DNA of 64,000 bases, taken from NCBI RefSeq assembly GCF_002017865.1, contig NZ_MTJN01000002.1, positions 744,001 through 808,000 on the forward strand. The letters run 5' to 3'. The position numbers and the translations under genes are program-made. Within the stretch, counting starts at the first letter, position 1. Each line of letters begins with the position of its first letter. The notes below the pieces were generated by a model. That model did no database searches. It had not been told where the DNA came from and worked only from the letters and a program-made list of their open reading frames with translations. Source of the DNA: Rhodoferax fermentans (GTDB taxonomy: Bacteria > Pseudomonadota > Gammaproteobacteria > Burkholderiales > Burkholderiaceae_C). Positions 36,270-47,024 of the stretch are shown piece by piece.

Positions 36270-36926
36270 TCACTGTTTGAGCACATCCGCCCCAGGCGGG
36301 GGTTTGAACTCAAAACCTTTGGCTGGCAAAGCCGGGTTGACCTGGAAACCCGCAAAACTCAGCACCGAACGCTGGCCAAAACTGTCCAGAATCTCCAGCA
36401 CTTCGAGGGTGGCCACTTCGGATCCGCCAGCCCTGAAGCCGACCCGCACCGACTGCAACTGTCCGTCTTTGGCCTTCGGTGTCGCCAGCACCCATTGCAG
36501 CCCGTCCTTGTCGGGTGCATCAGTCAAGGTGAAGTCTGCCTGCAGCGCCTTCAGATCAGCGGCCGAGGCAATCAGCGCTGCGGGGGTCGAACCCAACACC
36601 TGCGACTGCTGGCGCGCCGTGACCTGGTTCAGGTCAACGTCATACAACCACAGGGTCTGGCCATCGGCGACGATGGTCTGGGCAAAGGGTTTGACGTAGA
36701 CAAACTTGAAACGGTTGGGCCGGGCAAATTCAAACTGGCCGCTCGATGTTTTGACACGTGGCGCCTGCCCGTCCTTGGCCGGTGAAGTCACTACCTGGGT
36801 GAAGTCGGCCTTGCCGGCTTTCACGGTTTTGACGAATTCTTCCAAGCTTTTTATGCCGCCAGCCCAGGTATTACCTGCCCCGATAGCTATCAAAGCCGTA
36901 GTGATCAAAAGTCGTTTGAAGTGCAT
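36270..36926 (-). CDS. lolA: Outer-membrane lipoprotein carrier protein LolA
   Basis: Periplasmic chaperone of 218 residues that carries lipoproteins from LolCDE to LolB. A signal peptide covers about residues 1-22 (cleavage probably after NTWA), followed by the LolA fold with SGQFEFARPNRFKFVYVKPF and the LWLYDVDLNQVT strands. It is 11 bases downstream of ftsK, the typical order. DNA for residues 8-27 resembles the dispersed repeat in reverse orientation (see findings). Confidence 0.94.
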   Translation of the reverse strand: MHFKRLLITTALIAIGAGNTWAGGIKSLEEFVKTVKAGKADFTQVVTSPAKDGQAPRVKTSSGQFEFARPNRFKFVYVKPFAQTIVADGQTLWLYDVDLNQVTARQQSQVLGSTPAALIASAADLKALQADFTLTDAPDKDGLQWVLATPKAKDGQLQSVRVGFRAGGSEVATLEVLEILDSFGQRSVLSFAGFQVNPALPAKGFEFKPPPGADVLKQ

Positions 36927-36937
36927 TGTGGGACCCA

Positions 36938-39283
36938 TCATTCGTTGCGCGCGGGCACCAGGATGTCACGCTGGCCGCTGGTGCTCATGCTGCTGACCAG
37001 ACCGGCTTTTTCCATGTCTTCCACCAGCCGGGCGGCGCGGTTGTAACCAATCTTCAAGTGACGCTGCACCAGCGAGATACTTGCCTTGCGGTTTTTCAGG
37101 ACCACCTCAACTGCCTGGTCGTACATCGGGTCTTTTTCACCGCCACCGCCGTCGAGTGTGCCTGCACCGTCTTCCCCGTCGACCGTGCCGCCTTCGAGAA
37201 TCCCTTCGATGTAATTGGGTTCACCCTGGCTCTTGAGGTAGCTGACCACGCGGTGCACTTCCTCGTCGCTGACAAAGGCGCCGTGCACACGGATTGGCAG
37301 GCCGGTGCCGCTGGGCATGTAGAGCATGTCACCCATGCCCAGCAGCGCCTCGGCCCCCATCTGGTCGAGGATGGTGCGGCTATCGATCTTGCTGGACACT
37401 TGGAACGCAATACGCGTCGGGATGTTGGCCTTGATCAGGCCGGTGATCACATCCACACTGGGGCGCTGGGTGGCCAGAATCAGGTGGATACCGGCGGCGC
37501 GGGCTTTTTGCGCCAGGCGGGCAATCAGCTCTTCGATCTTTTTCCCCACCACCATCATCAGGTCAGCCAGCTCGTCGATCACCACCACGATGTGGGGCAG
37601 GCGCTCAATCGGCTCGGGCGCCTCAGGCGTCAGGCTAAACGGGTTGTAGATGAACTCACCACGTGCCTTGGCCTCGTCCCACTTGGTGTTGAAACCAGCC
37701 AGGTTGCGCACGCCCATCTTGCTCATGAGTTTGTAGCGGCGCTCCATTTCGGCCACACACCAGGTCAGGCCATTGGCGGCCTGTTTCATGTCGGTGACCA
37801 CCGGACACAACAGATGCGGAATGCCTTCGTAGACCGACATTTCGAGCATCTTCGGGTCGATCATCAGCAGGCGCACGTCATGGGCCTCGGCCTTGTAGAG
37901 CAGCGAGAGGATCATCGCGTTGATACCGACCGACTTGCCCGAGCCGGTGGTACCCGCTACCAGCACGTGCGGCATCTTGGCCAGATCGGCCAGCACCGGG
38001 TTACCCACAATGTCCTTGCCCAGGCCCATGGTCAGCATCGACTTGGCTTCGTTGTAGATCTTGGAGCCCAGAATTTCGCTGAGTTTGATGGTCTGGCGTT
38101 TGGCGTTGGGCAACTCCAGCGCCATGTAGTTCTTGCCGGGAATGGTTTCCACAACGCGGATCGACACCAGGCTCAGACTGCGCGCCAAATCCTTGGCCAG
38201 GCCCACAATTTGTGACCCTTTGACGCCGGTGGCCGGTTCGATCTCATAACGGGTGATCACCGGGCCGGGCTGGGCCAGCACCACCGCCACCTCGACGCCA
38301 AAGTCCTTGAGTTTTTTCTCGATCATGCGGCTGGTCATCTCCAGCGTCTCGGGCGCCACAGTTTCCTGGCGCAGCAGGGCGGCATCGAGCAGGTCAACCT
38401 GCGGCAGCTTGCTGTCAATTTCCTGGAACAGCGGTTTCTGGCGCTCTTTGACCACACGCTCACTCTTGGGCACCTCCACCACCACCGGCTCCACCACCAC
38501 CACCGGTTTGGGGTGGTGCACAGCCTGGTCCTGGCGCTCTTCAACCAGCACCTCGGCCCGTGCCTGGGCGGCCTGCTGGCCCAGCGCCAGGTCTTCGTCC
38601 TGGGCGATTTTTTCGCGACGGTTTTCGATCTGGCCGAACATCCAGGCACCCAGCCGTTCGGCCACCAGCCCCCAGGAAAAACCAAACACCAAAGACGAAC
38701 CAATCACCCCTGCGGCAATCGCCACCAGTCCCGAGCCGGTGAACCCCAGGCCCTGCAGCCCTAGCGGCCCCAGAAAATAACCCAGCAAACCACCACCGTG
38801 ACCCGGCAAGCCTGCCTCCAAACTGTAAAAACGCGTCCACTCCAGCGTGGCACTGGCGCACAGCAGCACCAGCAAGCCCAACCAGAAAAGAATCCGCCCG
38901 CCTTCGGCCGACACGGCCTGAGCACCGGGTTTGGCCGGTGCCAACACCTCCTCATGCCCACGCAACCAGCGCGCCAGGGCCGACAACCAGGCACGCAGGC
39001 CGGCGGCCACACACCACCACACCGAATACCCCAGCAGAAAGTAACTGCCGTCGGCCAACCAAGCGCCCACATGACCCGCGTAGTTGTGCAAAGGTCCGCC
39101 GTTGCCCGAGGTGGACCATGCCGGGTCCAGCGGGGAATAACTCAGCAGTGCCAGCAGCCACAGCGCCAGCAGCACGAGACCCATCAGCAGCCACAGCTCC
39201 TGCGCAAAGCGGCCCAACACCGAGCGACTCGCCTTGGGTGCCTCGTTGCGGGATGAGTTGAGGGTATTGAGGGAATAGGTCAT
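36938..39283 (-). CDS. ftsK: DNA translocase FtsK
   Basis: Divisome DNA pump of 781 residues that clears the septum and activates XerCD recombination. Four N-terminal membrane segments (about residues 25-190) lead to a linker rich in Glu, Lys and Val. The motor domain has [14 protein letters not shown] and [11 protein letters not shown], and the C-terminal gamma domain ([20 protein letters not shown]) reads KOPS sites. The linker is short compared with E. coli FtsK, which is common in betaproteobacteria. Its start overlaps the Crp-type gene stop by four bases. Confidence 0.97.
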   Translation of the reverse strand: MTYSLNTLNSSRNEAPKASRSVLGRFAQELWLLMGLVLLALWLLALLSYSPLDPAWSTSGNGGPLHNYAGHVGAWLADGSYFLLGYSVWWCVAAGLRAWLSALARWLRGHEEVLAPAKPGAQAVSAEGGRILFWLGLLVLLCASATLEWTRFYSLEAGLPGHGGGLLGYFLGPLGLQGLGFTGSGLVAIAAGVIGSSLVFGFSWGLVAERLGAWMFGQIENRREKIAQDEDLALGQQAAQARAEVLVEERQDQAVHHPKPVVVVEPVVVEVPKSERVVKERQKPLFQEIDSKLPQVDLLDAALLRQETVAPETLEMTSRMIEKKLKDFGVEVAVVLAQPGPVITRYEIEPATGVKGSQIVGLAKDLARSLSLVSIRVVETIPGKNYMALELPNAKRQTIKLSEILGSKIYNEAKSMLTMGLGKDIVGNPVLADLAKMPHVLVAGTTGSGKSVGINAMILSLLYKAEAHDVRLLMIDPKMLEMSVYEGIPHLLCPVVTDMKQAANGLTWCVAEMERRYKLMSKMGVRNLAGFNTKWDEAKARGEFIYNPFSLTPEAPEPIERLPHIVVVIDELADLMMVVGKKIEELIARLAQKARAAGIHLILATQRPSVDVITGLIKANIPTRIAFQVSSKIDSRTILDQMGAEALLGMGDMLYMPSGTGLPIRVHGAFVSDEEVHRVVSYLKSQGEPNYIEGILEGGTVDGEDGAGTLDGGGGEKDPMYDQAVEVVLKNRKASISLVQRHLKIGYNRAARLVEDMEKAGLVSSMSTSGQRDILVPARNE

Positions 39284-39963
39284 GGGAGTTGGCGCAAAGC
39301 CAGACGACGTTCTTTCAACACAAAACAACCAGCTTCATTGGTCTGGATGAAACCCTGCTCTTCAAAATCACGCATCACCCGGCTGACCATTTCACGCGAG
39401 GCGCCCACCATTTTGGCAATGTCCTGGCGCGTCATTTTTTCGCAGATCACCAGATCACTCTCACCCTGGGGCTGGGCGGCGTCCACCAGCACCTTGGCCA
39501 CACGCCCGTACACATCCATCAGCGCCAGCGAGCTGACCATCTCGCCCGATTTGCGCAAGCGCTGCACCAGTCCCTTCATGATCCAGAACGCGATGCTCTG
39601 GTTCTCGGCCAGGCAGCGCACAAACTCGGAGTAGCTGAGCACCAGCACATCGGTCTGGACATCGGTCTTGACGCTGGCTGAGTGACTTTCACCGTCGATC
39701 AGGCTCATCTCACCGATGCAATCGCCCGGCCCGAGGGTGTTAAGGATCACCTCTTTGCCACGTCGGTCGGTCATGACAACCCGGGCCCGACCCGACAGGA
39801 TGATGAACAAGGCACCACTTTTTTTGCCCTGTTCAACGATCAATTCACCCCGCTTGTAGCGCTGCTTGACCACATTGCCGGACAATTGAGATATCTGCGC
39901 CGGGGTGAGCCCCGCAAAAATAGGCACCCTGCGCAATAAATCCGACGTTGTCAACATAGCCAT
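39280..39963 (-). CDS. Crp-family transcriptional regulator upstream of ftsK
   Basis: Regulator of 227 residues with a cyclic-nucleotide-binding domain (about residues 14-125: [40 protein letters not shown]) and a winged helix with [20 protein letters not shown]. The domain keeps the GExSL...R/A-SA core but has no clear cAMP-contacting Arg/Ser pair, so the ligand is uncertain. It diverges from trxB and is translationally coupled to ftsK. Position and overall wording match the Clp/Crp-like regulators common beside ftsK and trxB in Comamonadaceae. Confidence 0.9.
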   Translation of the reverse strand: MAMLTTSDLLRRVPIFAGLTPAQISQLSGNVVKQRYKRGELIVEQGKKSGALFIILSGRARVVMTDRRGKEVILNTLGPGDCIGEMSLIDGESHSASVKTDVQTDVLVLSYSEFVRCLAENQSIAFWIMKGLVQRLRKSGEMVSSLALMDVYGRVAKVLVDAAQPQGESDLVICEKMTRQDIAKMVGASREMVSRVMRDFEEQGFIQTNEAGCFVLKERRLALRQLP

Positions 39964-40097
39964 CTCATCACCCTAAAAAACGCAGATTCCCAGAACCGAT
40001 AGCATCAAAACACGCACACTTTCCGTTCTTTTAGCAACCCGATAGTTTAAAAAATTATCTCGACTGTACACGTCAGCCCCTCGTATTAAAAAGGTAA

Positions 40098-41054
<957 letters not shown>

Positions 41055-41199
41055 GCCCAAATAGCGGGCTATAATGCCGGGCTTTGCTGAACGCCCCCGT
41101 GAGGGGATCGGACGGCAATCGGGTTACCGCCACCCTTTTTCTTGGCGAGGTGAGGCTCCCGGCGTCAGTCGGGGCCGTTAAAAATATCGGAGTGTCCAC
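41055..41199 (+). promoter_or_regulatory. Leader and possible promoter of rpmB-rpmG
   Basis: A consensus-like -10 element, TATAAT, lies at 41070-41075, with only a poor -35 match. The GC-rich leader can form small hairpins (CCCCC/GGGG near 41094). GGAG ten bases before the rpmB ATG is the ribosome site. Confidence 0.4.
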
Positions 41200-41433
41200 A
41201 TGGCACGCGTATGTGAAGTCACGGGCAAAGGCCCGATGGTTGGGAACACAGTTTCCCACGCCAACAACAAAAACAAGCGTCGGTTCCTGCCGAACCTGCA
41301 ATACCGCCGTTTCTGGGTGGAATCTGAAAATCGCTGGGTTCGCCTGCGTATTTCCAACGCCGGTCTGCGTTTGATCGACAAAAACGGTATCGACGCTGTG
41401 CTCGCAGACCTGCGCGCACGTGGTCAAGCCTAA
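41200..41433 (+). CDS. rpmB: 50S ribosomal protein L28
   Basis: Ribosomal protein of 77 residues with the canonical opening [20 protein letters not shown], the family's N-NKTKRRFLPN-type centre ([20 protein letters not shown]) and [19 protein letters not shown] at the end. The single visible Cys is near the N-terminus (Cys5), with no four-Cys zinc knuckle. It forms an operon with rpmG, 18 bases downstream. Confidence 0.98.
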   Translation: MARVCEVTGKGPMVGNTVSHANNKNKRRFLPNLQYRRFWVESENRWVRLRISNAGLRLIDKNGIDAVLADLRARGQA

Positions 41434-41451
41434 TTTCACGAAGGAATCATC

Positions 41452-41622
41452 ATGGCAGCCAAAGGCGGACGCGAAAAAATCAAGCTGGAATCAACAGCTG
41501 GCACCGGTCACTTCTACACCACCGACAAAAACAAGAAGACCACTCCCGAGAAATTGCTGATCAAGAAATTTGATCCCAAGGCTCGCAAACACGTGGAATA
41601 CAAGGAAATGAAGCTGAAGTAA
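41452..41622 (+). CDS. rpmG: 50S ribosomal protein L33
   Basis: Ribosomal protein of 56 residues: [20 protein letters not shown], then [20 protein letters not shown] and [16 protein letters not shown]. It lacks the zinc-binding Cys pairs, the usual zinc-free form. AAGGA lies eight bases before the ATG. It is followed after 18 bases by a strong terminator. Confidence 0.98.
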   Translation: MAAKGGREKIKLESTAGTGHFYTTDKNKKTTPEKLLIKKFDPKARKHVEYKEMKLK

Positions 41623-41640
41623 TTCAGTCTTTCCTGAGTC

Positions 41641-41669
41641 AAAAAAGCCCGCTTCCAGCGGGCTTTTTT
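41641..41669 (+). terminator. Rho-independent terminator after rpmG
   Basis: AAAAAAGCCCGC, a TTCCA loop and GCGGGCTTTTTT form a stem with a clean U-tract 18 bases after the rpmG stop. The flanking A- and T-runs allow it to work for the convergent gene as well. Confidence 0.93.
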
Positions 41670-41673
41670 GCTT

Positions 41674-41726
41674 TTATAGCTGTAGCAAGCAGCCCTTTTA
41701 AACAAAGGGCTGGAAGCCAATTTAAC
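41674..41726 (+). repeat. Dispersed hairpin repeat copy at the end of the methylglyoxal-synthase-like gene
   Basis: TATAGCTGTAGCAAGCAGCC, then CTTTTAAACAAAGGGCTGGA and AGCCAATTTAACTG. The TTA inside it (41722-41724) is the TAA stop of the minus-strand gene. The CCCTTT/AAAGGG arms pair around a short loop. Confidence 0.8.
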
Positions 41727-42588
41727 TGCTTTTTGCCACCGCCTCAGCCCAGCGCCCGGCCATGGCGGGGGTGTTGAAACAGGTGGTGACATCACCTGCG
41801 CTGTAGACCGCACGGTCAAGCAGCTGGATGTCGGCCTCATGCTGGCGTGCCACATGCGGGTCTTCAAAAAAGATCACTTTCTGACAGCGCCGATCCAGCA
41901 CCAGCTCGGCGATCTGGGAATCCCCACCGAGTGGGCCGCTCTGGTAACAGGTGACCCAGGGTTGGGATGCCGGCCAGCCACGCGCCCAGGCCATGGCATT
42001 GAGGCGGCTGCCGGTGGTGCCGGTGGCAACCCGTCCAGCAAAACGCGACAAGGTGTCAAAGTGTTTCATGGCAAAGTCGACCATGTCCTCTTTGAGTGCA
42101 TCGTGGGCGATCAGTGCCACCACCTGGGATTCCAGCGCCAGCAGCTGCGCGGCCATCGGCACCGGCCCGGTGCCGACACCCGCACGCACCAGCTCCAAGG
42201 CCACCCACTCCACCGCACCGGCAAAGGTGGCCACAAAGGGTTTGCCATGGATCACACATTGGCGCTTGAGGGCCTGCGCCTCCGGAAAAATCGAGGTCGG
42301 GTTGACCGGGTCGATGAAAAAAAACACCCCATCAAGCTCTGCCTCAGGCGTCAGCCCACCCGCAATCCGCGACGCGAGCCGCATCAGGCCGCCATCCCGG
42401 CCATAACCCACCGACATCAACTGGCCACGAAACAAGTCGTTGACCACCAATGTGTCATGCGCCCCACCGGTGGCGTGCCAAGTGATTCCGAGCTGCCGCA
42501 GCGCCGGTTCACACACACGCGCCCAACGCAGCAAGGTGCACTCTGTTCCCATGCGGTGCAGGCGATGTGCTGCCAGTCCAAAATTCAT
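41722..42588 (-). CDS. Tandem methylglyoxal-synthase-like protein (degenerate N-terminal plus intact C-terminal domain)
   Basis: Protein of 288 residues, about twice the size of E. coli MgsA (about 152). Residues about 155-275 form an MGS domain with HD (162-163), ATGTTG, GPLGGD (Asp223) and His250/Asp253. These are the equivalents of the E. coli catalytic and phosphate-site residues, so dihydroxyacetone phosphate to methylglyoxal activity is plausible. Residues about 35-135 repeat the fold (ATGG, GYGRDGG, LDGVFFFIDPVNP) but lack the His/Asp set, so this half is probably structural or regulatory. A GGGAG site precedes the ATG at 42588; an ATG nine codons upstream is the alternative. Confidence 0.82.
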   Translation of the reverse strand: MNFGLAAHRLHRMGTECTLLRWARVCEPALRQLGITWHATGGAHDTLVVNDLFRGQLMSVGYGRDGGLMRLASRIAGGLTPEAELDGVFFFIDPVNPTSIFPEAQALKRQCVIHGKPFVATFAGAVEWVALELVRAGVGTGPVPMAAQLLALESQVVALIAHDALKEDMVDFAMKHFDTLSRFAGRVATGTTGSRLNAMAWARGWPASQPWVTCYQSGPLGGDSQIAELVLDRRCQKVIFFEDPHVARQHEADIQLLDRAVYSAGDVTTCFNTPAMAGRWAEAVAKSS

Positions 42589-42763
42589 GCTGCACTCCCG
42601 GTGTGAGACAAACAACCCATCGTGGCGTAGCCCACAAGGTGATCAGTGGCTGGCCAGGGCGCAGCAGGCAAGGTCAGGAACGCAGACAGGATCATGGTCA
42701 ACATCTTTCACAAAAAGGCTGGCATCCAAGGGGCAGCGGCAGGGGCCAGTCGCCCAGAAACGC

Positions 42764-42826
42764 TATGAATAGCGAAGCATTCTACCCACTTGGAAAAAGG
42801 GCCAAATGCCCGTTTCGTGCCTATAT
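42764..42826 (+). repeat. Diverged dispersed repeat copy upstream of the desaturase 3' end
   Basis: CGCTATGAATAGCGAAGCAT is followed by CTACCCACTTGGAAAAAGGG and CCAAATGCCCG. The layout agrees with the family, but the arms have several mismatches. Intergenic, 12 bases beyond the desaturase stop. Confidence 0.5.
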
Positions 42827-42837
42827 TTGCAGCAGCC

Positions 42838-44031
42838 TCAGGCTTGCACGGCGCGCAGCTTTTTTGAAAACTCCTGCAAGGCCGCAATGCCACTGGCCTC
42901 GGCGCGCTGGCACCAGGCCTGCAGTTCGGCGGCGAGTTGCTCACGCGTGTGCAAGCGGTTGAGCCACATCTGGCGCAGCTCTTCACGCATCACCACCATT
43001 TTGTCGAGCACCGGCGAAGCCGCACGGGCTGCCGCCAGCTGCGCGGCCATCTCTGCAGGGATCTTGTCGGCATCGCGGTGCAACCAGCTTTTGGCAGCGC
43101 GGATCACACTGGCATCGGCCTGGCGCGCGCGCAGGGCTTTGACCTCCTGCTTGAACGCGCTGCGCATGCCCTGGGCGTAACGCGCCATCAACTCAAAGCG
43201 GTTGTGGATCAGCGCCTCCAGCGTCTGCTCATCCGCCACGGGCCGTACGCTGCCCAGCGCCAGCCGAGGTGGTGTCTTTTTGACCTTGGCCAGGTGCAGG
43301 CGCTGCAGCAGGCTGATGTACATCCAGCCGATGTCAAACTCATAAGGCTTGACCGACAGCTTGGCCGAGGTCGGGTAGGTATGGTGGTTGTTGTGCAACT
43401 CCTCACCCGCAATCAGCACACCCCAGGGCGAGATGTTGGTGCTGGCGTCGGGCGCCTCAAAGTTGCGGTAACCCCAGTAGTGCGCCGCGCCATTGATGAT
43501 GCCAGCCGCCATCACCGGGGTCCACATCATCTGCACCGCCCACACCGCCAGCCCGGCCGCACCAAACAGAGTCAGATCAATCAGCAGCATCAGGATCACA
43601 CCGGCCGACGAAAACCGGCTGTAAACGTTGCGCTCCAGCCAGTCGTCAGGTGTGCCGTGGCCATAACGCGCCAGGGTGTCGAGGTTGGACGCTTCCTTGC
43701 GGTACAGCTCGTAACCTTGCAATAGCACGGTTTTGATGCCGTACACCTGCGGGCTGTGCGGGTCGTCGCGCTGCTCACACTTGGCGTGGTGTTTGCGGTG
43801 GATGGCCGCCCACTCCTTGGTGACCTGCCCGGTGGTGAGCCAGAGCCAGAAGCGGAAAAAATGCGAGGCCGCCGGATGCAAATCGAGCGCGCGGTGCGCC
43901 TGATGCCGGTGCAAAAAGATGGTGACGCAAATCATGGTGATGTGGGTCATCACCAGCGTGAACAGCACCATGGCCCAGGCACTGATGTCCCACAGGCCCA
44001 CACTGGCCCAATCGAGCAAAAAAGTCGTCAA
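42838..44031 (-). CDS. Acyl-lipid/acyl-CoA delta-9-type fatty acid desaturase
   Basis: Membrane diiron desaturase of 397 residues that would introduce a cis double bond into fatty acyl chains, adjusting membrane fluidity. The three histidine boxes are HRHQAHR (41-47), HRKHH (78-82) and HNNHH (213-217), between four membrane segments. From about residue 265 a soluble helical tail of some 130 residues follows, rich in Arg, Ala and Glu, beyond the core of most bacterial DesC proteins. Substrate form (CoA or lipid) is not evident. It is transcribed toward the methylglyoxal-synthase-like gene, 249 bases away. Confidence 0.9.
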   Translation of the reverse strand: MTTFLLDWASVGLWDISAWAMVLFTLVMTHITMICVTIFLHRHQAHRALDLHPAASHFFRFWLWLTTGQVTKEWAAIHRKHHAKCEQRDDPHSPQVYGIKTVLLQGYELYRKEASNLDTLARYGHGTPDDWLERNVYSRFSSAGVILMLLIDLTLFGAAGLAVWAVQMMWTPVMAAGIINGAAHYWGYRNFEAPDASTNISPWGVLIAGEELHNNHHTYPTSAKLSVKPYEFDIGWMYISLLQRLHLAKVKKTPPRLALGSVRPVADEQTLEALIHNRFELMARYAQGMRSAFKQEVKALRARQADASVIRAAKSWLHRDADKIPAEMAAQLAAARAASPVLDKMVVMREELRQMWLNRLHTREQLAAELQAWCQRAEASGIAALQEFSKKLRAVQA

Positions 44032-44100
44032 GCTTTGTCCCTCTTTATAAATATCCCGCGCTACCAGTGGATCACTGGCAGCGGGTTGCGGCAGCGCGGC

Positions 44101-45372
44101 TTATTTACGCTGCCAGACTGCGGCAAAAAAGCCGTCGGTCTGGTGCTGGTGAGGCCACAGTCGCAAATAACACTGACCGTTGTCCCCACCGCTGCATAAG
44201 GTGGCCGCTTGCTCGACTTTAAGCTGGGTCAACACTTCACCCACATCCAGCGGCTCAAAGTCCTTGTTGGCCTCGGAGAAAGCCTGGGCAATCGCTTCGT
44301 TTTCCTGCGGCAACACGCTGCAGGTCGCATAGACCAGGCGGCCACCCGACTTCACCAGACGCGCGGCGCTTTGCAAAATAGCCGTCTGTTTGACCGCCAT
44401 CTCCTCAACGGCCTTCATGTCCTGGCGCCATTTGAGGTCGGGGTTACGTCGCAGCGTGCCCATGCCGGTGCAGGGTGCATCCACCAGCACCCGGTCGATC
44501 TTGCCTGACAGGCGTTTGACGCGGTCATCACGCTCATGCGCAATAGCAGCCGGGTGCACATTGGACAGCCCGCTGCGCGCGAGGCGCGACTTGAAGGCAT
44601 CGAGCCGCCCAGCCGAGGTGTCAAACGCATAAAGCCGCCCAGTGCTGCGCATGGCCGCACCAATCGCCAGCGTCTTGCCACCGGCACCGGCACAAAAATC
44701 GACCACCATCTCGCCGCGTTTGGCGTCCAGCAGCATCGCCAGCAGTTGCGAGCCTTCGTCCTGCACCTCAAAGTCGCCAGCCACAAAGGCAGGGTGTTTG
44801 TTCAGCGCTGGTTTGCCCGAAATACGCAGGCCCCAGGGGGAGTACGGCGTGGGCAGCGCCTTGATGCCGGATTCGGCCAGCGCTTTTTGCACATCGGTCC
44901 GTTTGGCCTTGAAGGTGTTGACGCGCAGATCAAGCCCGGCGCCTTTGTTGAAACTCTCCACCAGCGGCCAGAAACCGTCACCGAGCTGGTCTTTGAGCGG
45001 CTGCACCAGCCACTCGGGCAGGTTGTGGCGGTGGCGATCCATCAGGTCTTGTGGCTGGATCTTTTCACACTGGTCGAGCCAGTTGATTTCTTGATCACTC
45101 AGGGCGCTGCGCAGGAAATCACCCGGGCCGTAAAAACCCAGAATCGCCAGGCGCCGCTCTTTGGGGCCACTGCCGGATGGCGCAAAGTGGTCAAACAGGT
45201 TTTTTTTGCGCAAGACCGTGTAGACGGTTTCGGCCAGGGTGGCACGCTCACGCGGCCCCAGGCCGCGGTGGTCGCGGAAAAAGCGCGACACAATGGCGTC
45301 GGCCGGGTGATCAAATTTGAGGGTGAGACGCACCAGTTCAGAACAGGCGTCAAGCAGGGCTTTTGGATGCAT
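44101..45372 (-). CDS. RsmB/NOP-family RNA (cytosine-5) methyltransferase
   Basis: SAM-dependent enzyme of 423 residues that methylates cytosine C5 in RNA. The SAM site FCAGAGGKTLAIGA, motif IV DAPCTGMGTLRRNPDLKW with its Cys, and motif VI VYATCSVLPQENE with the catalytic Cys are all present. An N-terminal helical region of about 140 residues resembles the NusB-like domain of RsmB. It may be RsmB itself (16S rRNA C967) or a paralogue; no fmt or def gene lies beside it to settle this. The ATG at 45372 is chosen. Confidence 0.9.
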   Translation of the reverse strand: MHPKALLDACSELVRLTLKFDHPADAIVSRFFRDHRGLGPRERATLAETVYTVLRKKNLFDHFAPSGSGPKERRLAILGFYGPGDFLRSALSDQEINWLDQCEKIQPQDLMDRHRHNLPEWLVQPLKDQLGDGFWPLVESFNKGAGLDLRVNTFKAKRTDVQKALAESGIKALPTPYSPWGLRISGKPALNKHPAFVAGDFEVQDEGSQLLAMLLDAKRGEMVVDFCAGAGGKTLAIGAAMRSTGRLYAFDTSAGRLDAFKSRLARSGLSNVHPAAIAHERDDRVKRLSGKIDRVLVDAPCTGMGTLRRNPDLKWRQDMKAVEEMAVKQTAILQSAARLVKSGGRLVYATCSVLPQENEAIAQAFSEANKDFEPLDVGEVLTQLKVEQAATLCSGGDNGQCYLRLWPHQHQTDGFFAAVWQRK

Positions 45373-45571
45373 AGGGCGCGCATTGTCCCATGAGCCACCG
45401 GACAACGGTGCAAAGTCGCTATATCACCCGCAGGTCACGCCTTGTAGAACCGGTGGCGGCTTGGCCGATGCGGGAACTTTACACAGCTTCACCGCTCTGA
45501 GACTCAGCTTTCATCAAGATGCCGCACAATCCGCCGGTCTGGCCCAGCCGCCGCCCCTACATCCCTTTTTG

Positions 45572-46975
45572 ATGCACCCCACACCGCTTCGCACCGCCCG
45601 CTTTTGCCCGTCTGCCCGCCCCAGCCTGTTGCTCACACTGACCACCTGCCTGGCATTGGCCGGATGCGCCAACCTGAGTACAACTCCTGACTCACAAGAG
45701 CCGGTTTGGGAGGCAAGCAGCACTGCGGCCCAGCAACCCACCGCCTGGTGGGACGATTTTCAAGACCCCTTGTTGAGCCAACTGGTGAACCAGGCTTTGC
45801 AGGCCAACACCAGCATCCGCTCTGCGCAAGCCGCCTTGCAGCAAGCGCGCGCCCTGCGGGATGTGGGTGTGGCCACGGCGGGCCCCAATCTGAGCCTGTC
45901 CGGCTCAGGCCAGCGCAGCAAAACCGAGAGCAGCGAGGCCAGCAACCGCTTCACGGCCGGGCTGGACGCCGGGTGGGAAGTGGATGTGTTTGGTGCCAAC
46001 CGCAGCAGCATCCGCGCCAGTGAGGCCGACGCACTCGCCTCCCAGGCCAGCCTGCGCGATGTGCAGGTCAGTATCACGGCCGAGGTGGCGCTGGCTTACC
46101 TGCAGTTGCGTGGCACCCAGAGCCAGCTGGCCATTGCCCAGAACAACCTGGCCAGCCAGCAACAAACCCTGCAGATCACCCAGTGGCGTGCCCAGGCCGG
46201 TCTGGTAACCTCGCTCGAGGTGGAGCAGGCGCAAACCGCTGCGGCGCAGACCGCCGCGCAAATCCCCTCGCTATTGACCAATCTGGCCCAGACCCGCCAC
46301 AGCCTGGCGGTATTGACCGGTCAGCGGCCGCTGGATCTGGACACCCTGCTGCTGCCAGAGCGTGCTGTGCCGCAAGCCAACAGCACAATGAGCCAACAGA
46401 TCCCCGCCGAGACCCTGCGCCAGCGTGCCGATGTGCGTGCCGCCGAGTACCGCATCCGCGCCGCACTGGCACGGGTGGATGCAGCGGATGCCGCGCGTTA
46501 CCCCAGCTTCAAGCTGGGTGGTTCCCTGTCTCTGAGCGCCCTGACCTTGGCGGGCCTGGGCAACGGCGCCACGCTGGTCAGCAGCCTGCTAGGCTCGGTC
46601 TCGGTGCCGCTGATCGACGGTGGCGCTGGCAAAAGCCGGGTACTGGCGCAGGAAGCCGCGCTGGAGCAGGCCCGCGCGAGCTACCAGAGCACGGTGTTGA
46701 CCGCCCTCAAAGAGGTGGAAGACGCGCTGATGGCACTCCAAAACGACCGCGAACGCCTGGTTTTGCTGCAACAAGCAGCGACCGCTGCGCGCAACGCCGA
46801 CCTGCTGGCACAAAACCGTTTTGCCAGCGGCCTGATCGACTTCCAGACCGTGCTGCAAACCCAGCGCACCCTGCTCAGCACCCAGGACAGCGTGGCCAGT
46901 CTGCAGGCCACATTGGGTGCCGACCATGTCCGGCTGGTCAAAGCGCTGGGTGGCGGCTGGCAGGCGCAGCCCTGA
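45572..46975 (+). CDS. TolC-like outer-membrane efflux lipoprotein (NodT family)
   Basis: Outer-membrane channel of 467 residues. The lipoprotein signal ends in LALAGC. Two outer-membrane efflux repeats follow (about residues 65-250 and 270-460), with the helical QALQANTSIRSAQAALQQAR and alanine/glutamine-rich coiled coils typical of NodT/OprM proteins. It begins a four-gene exporter operon; the adaptor gene follows after 49 bases. The ATG at 45572 gives a proper lipoprotein start, whereas the longer upstream frame overlaps the divergent methyltransferase gene. Confidence 0.92.
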   Translation: MHPTPLRTARFCPSARPSLLLTLTTCLALAGCANLSTTPDSQEPVWEASSTAAQQPTAWWDDFQDPLLSQLVNQALQANTSIRSAQAALQQARALRDVGVATAGPNLSLSGSGQRSKTESSEASNRFTAGLDAGWEVDVFGANRSSIRASEADALASQASLRDVQVSITAEVALAYLQLRGTQSQLAIAQNNLASQQQTLQITQWRAQAGLVTSLEVEQAQTAAAQTAAQIPSLLTNLAQTRHSLAVLTGQRPLDLDTLLLPERAVPQANSTMSQQIPAETLRQRADVRAAEYRIRAALARVDAADAARYPSFKLGGSLSLSALTLAGLGNGATLVSSLLGSVSVPLIDGGAGKSRVLAQEAALEQARASYQSTVLTALKEVEDALMALQNDRERLVLLQQAATAARNADLLAQNRFASGLIDFQTVLQTQRTLLSTQDSVASLQATLGADHVRLVKALGGGWQAQP

Positions 46976-47024
46976 CACCGCCCGAACCCCAGGCCGCCGA
47001 ATCTGATCCCCTATCTGCATCGAT

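Noticed and set aside
36926..38215. Plus-strand open frame of 429 codons opposite ftsK
   Set aside because: Shadow frame; FtsK motifs prove the minus strand is coding.
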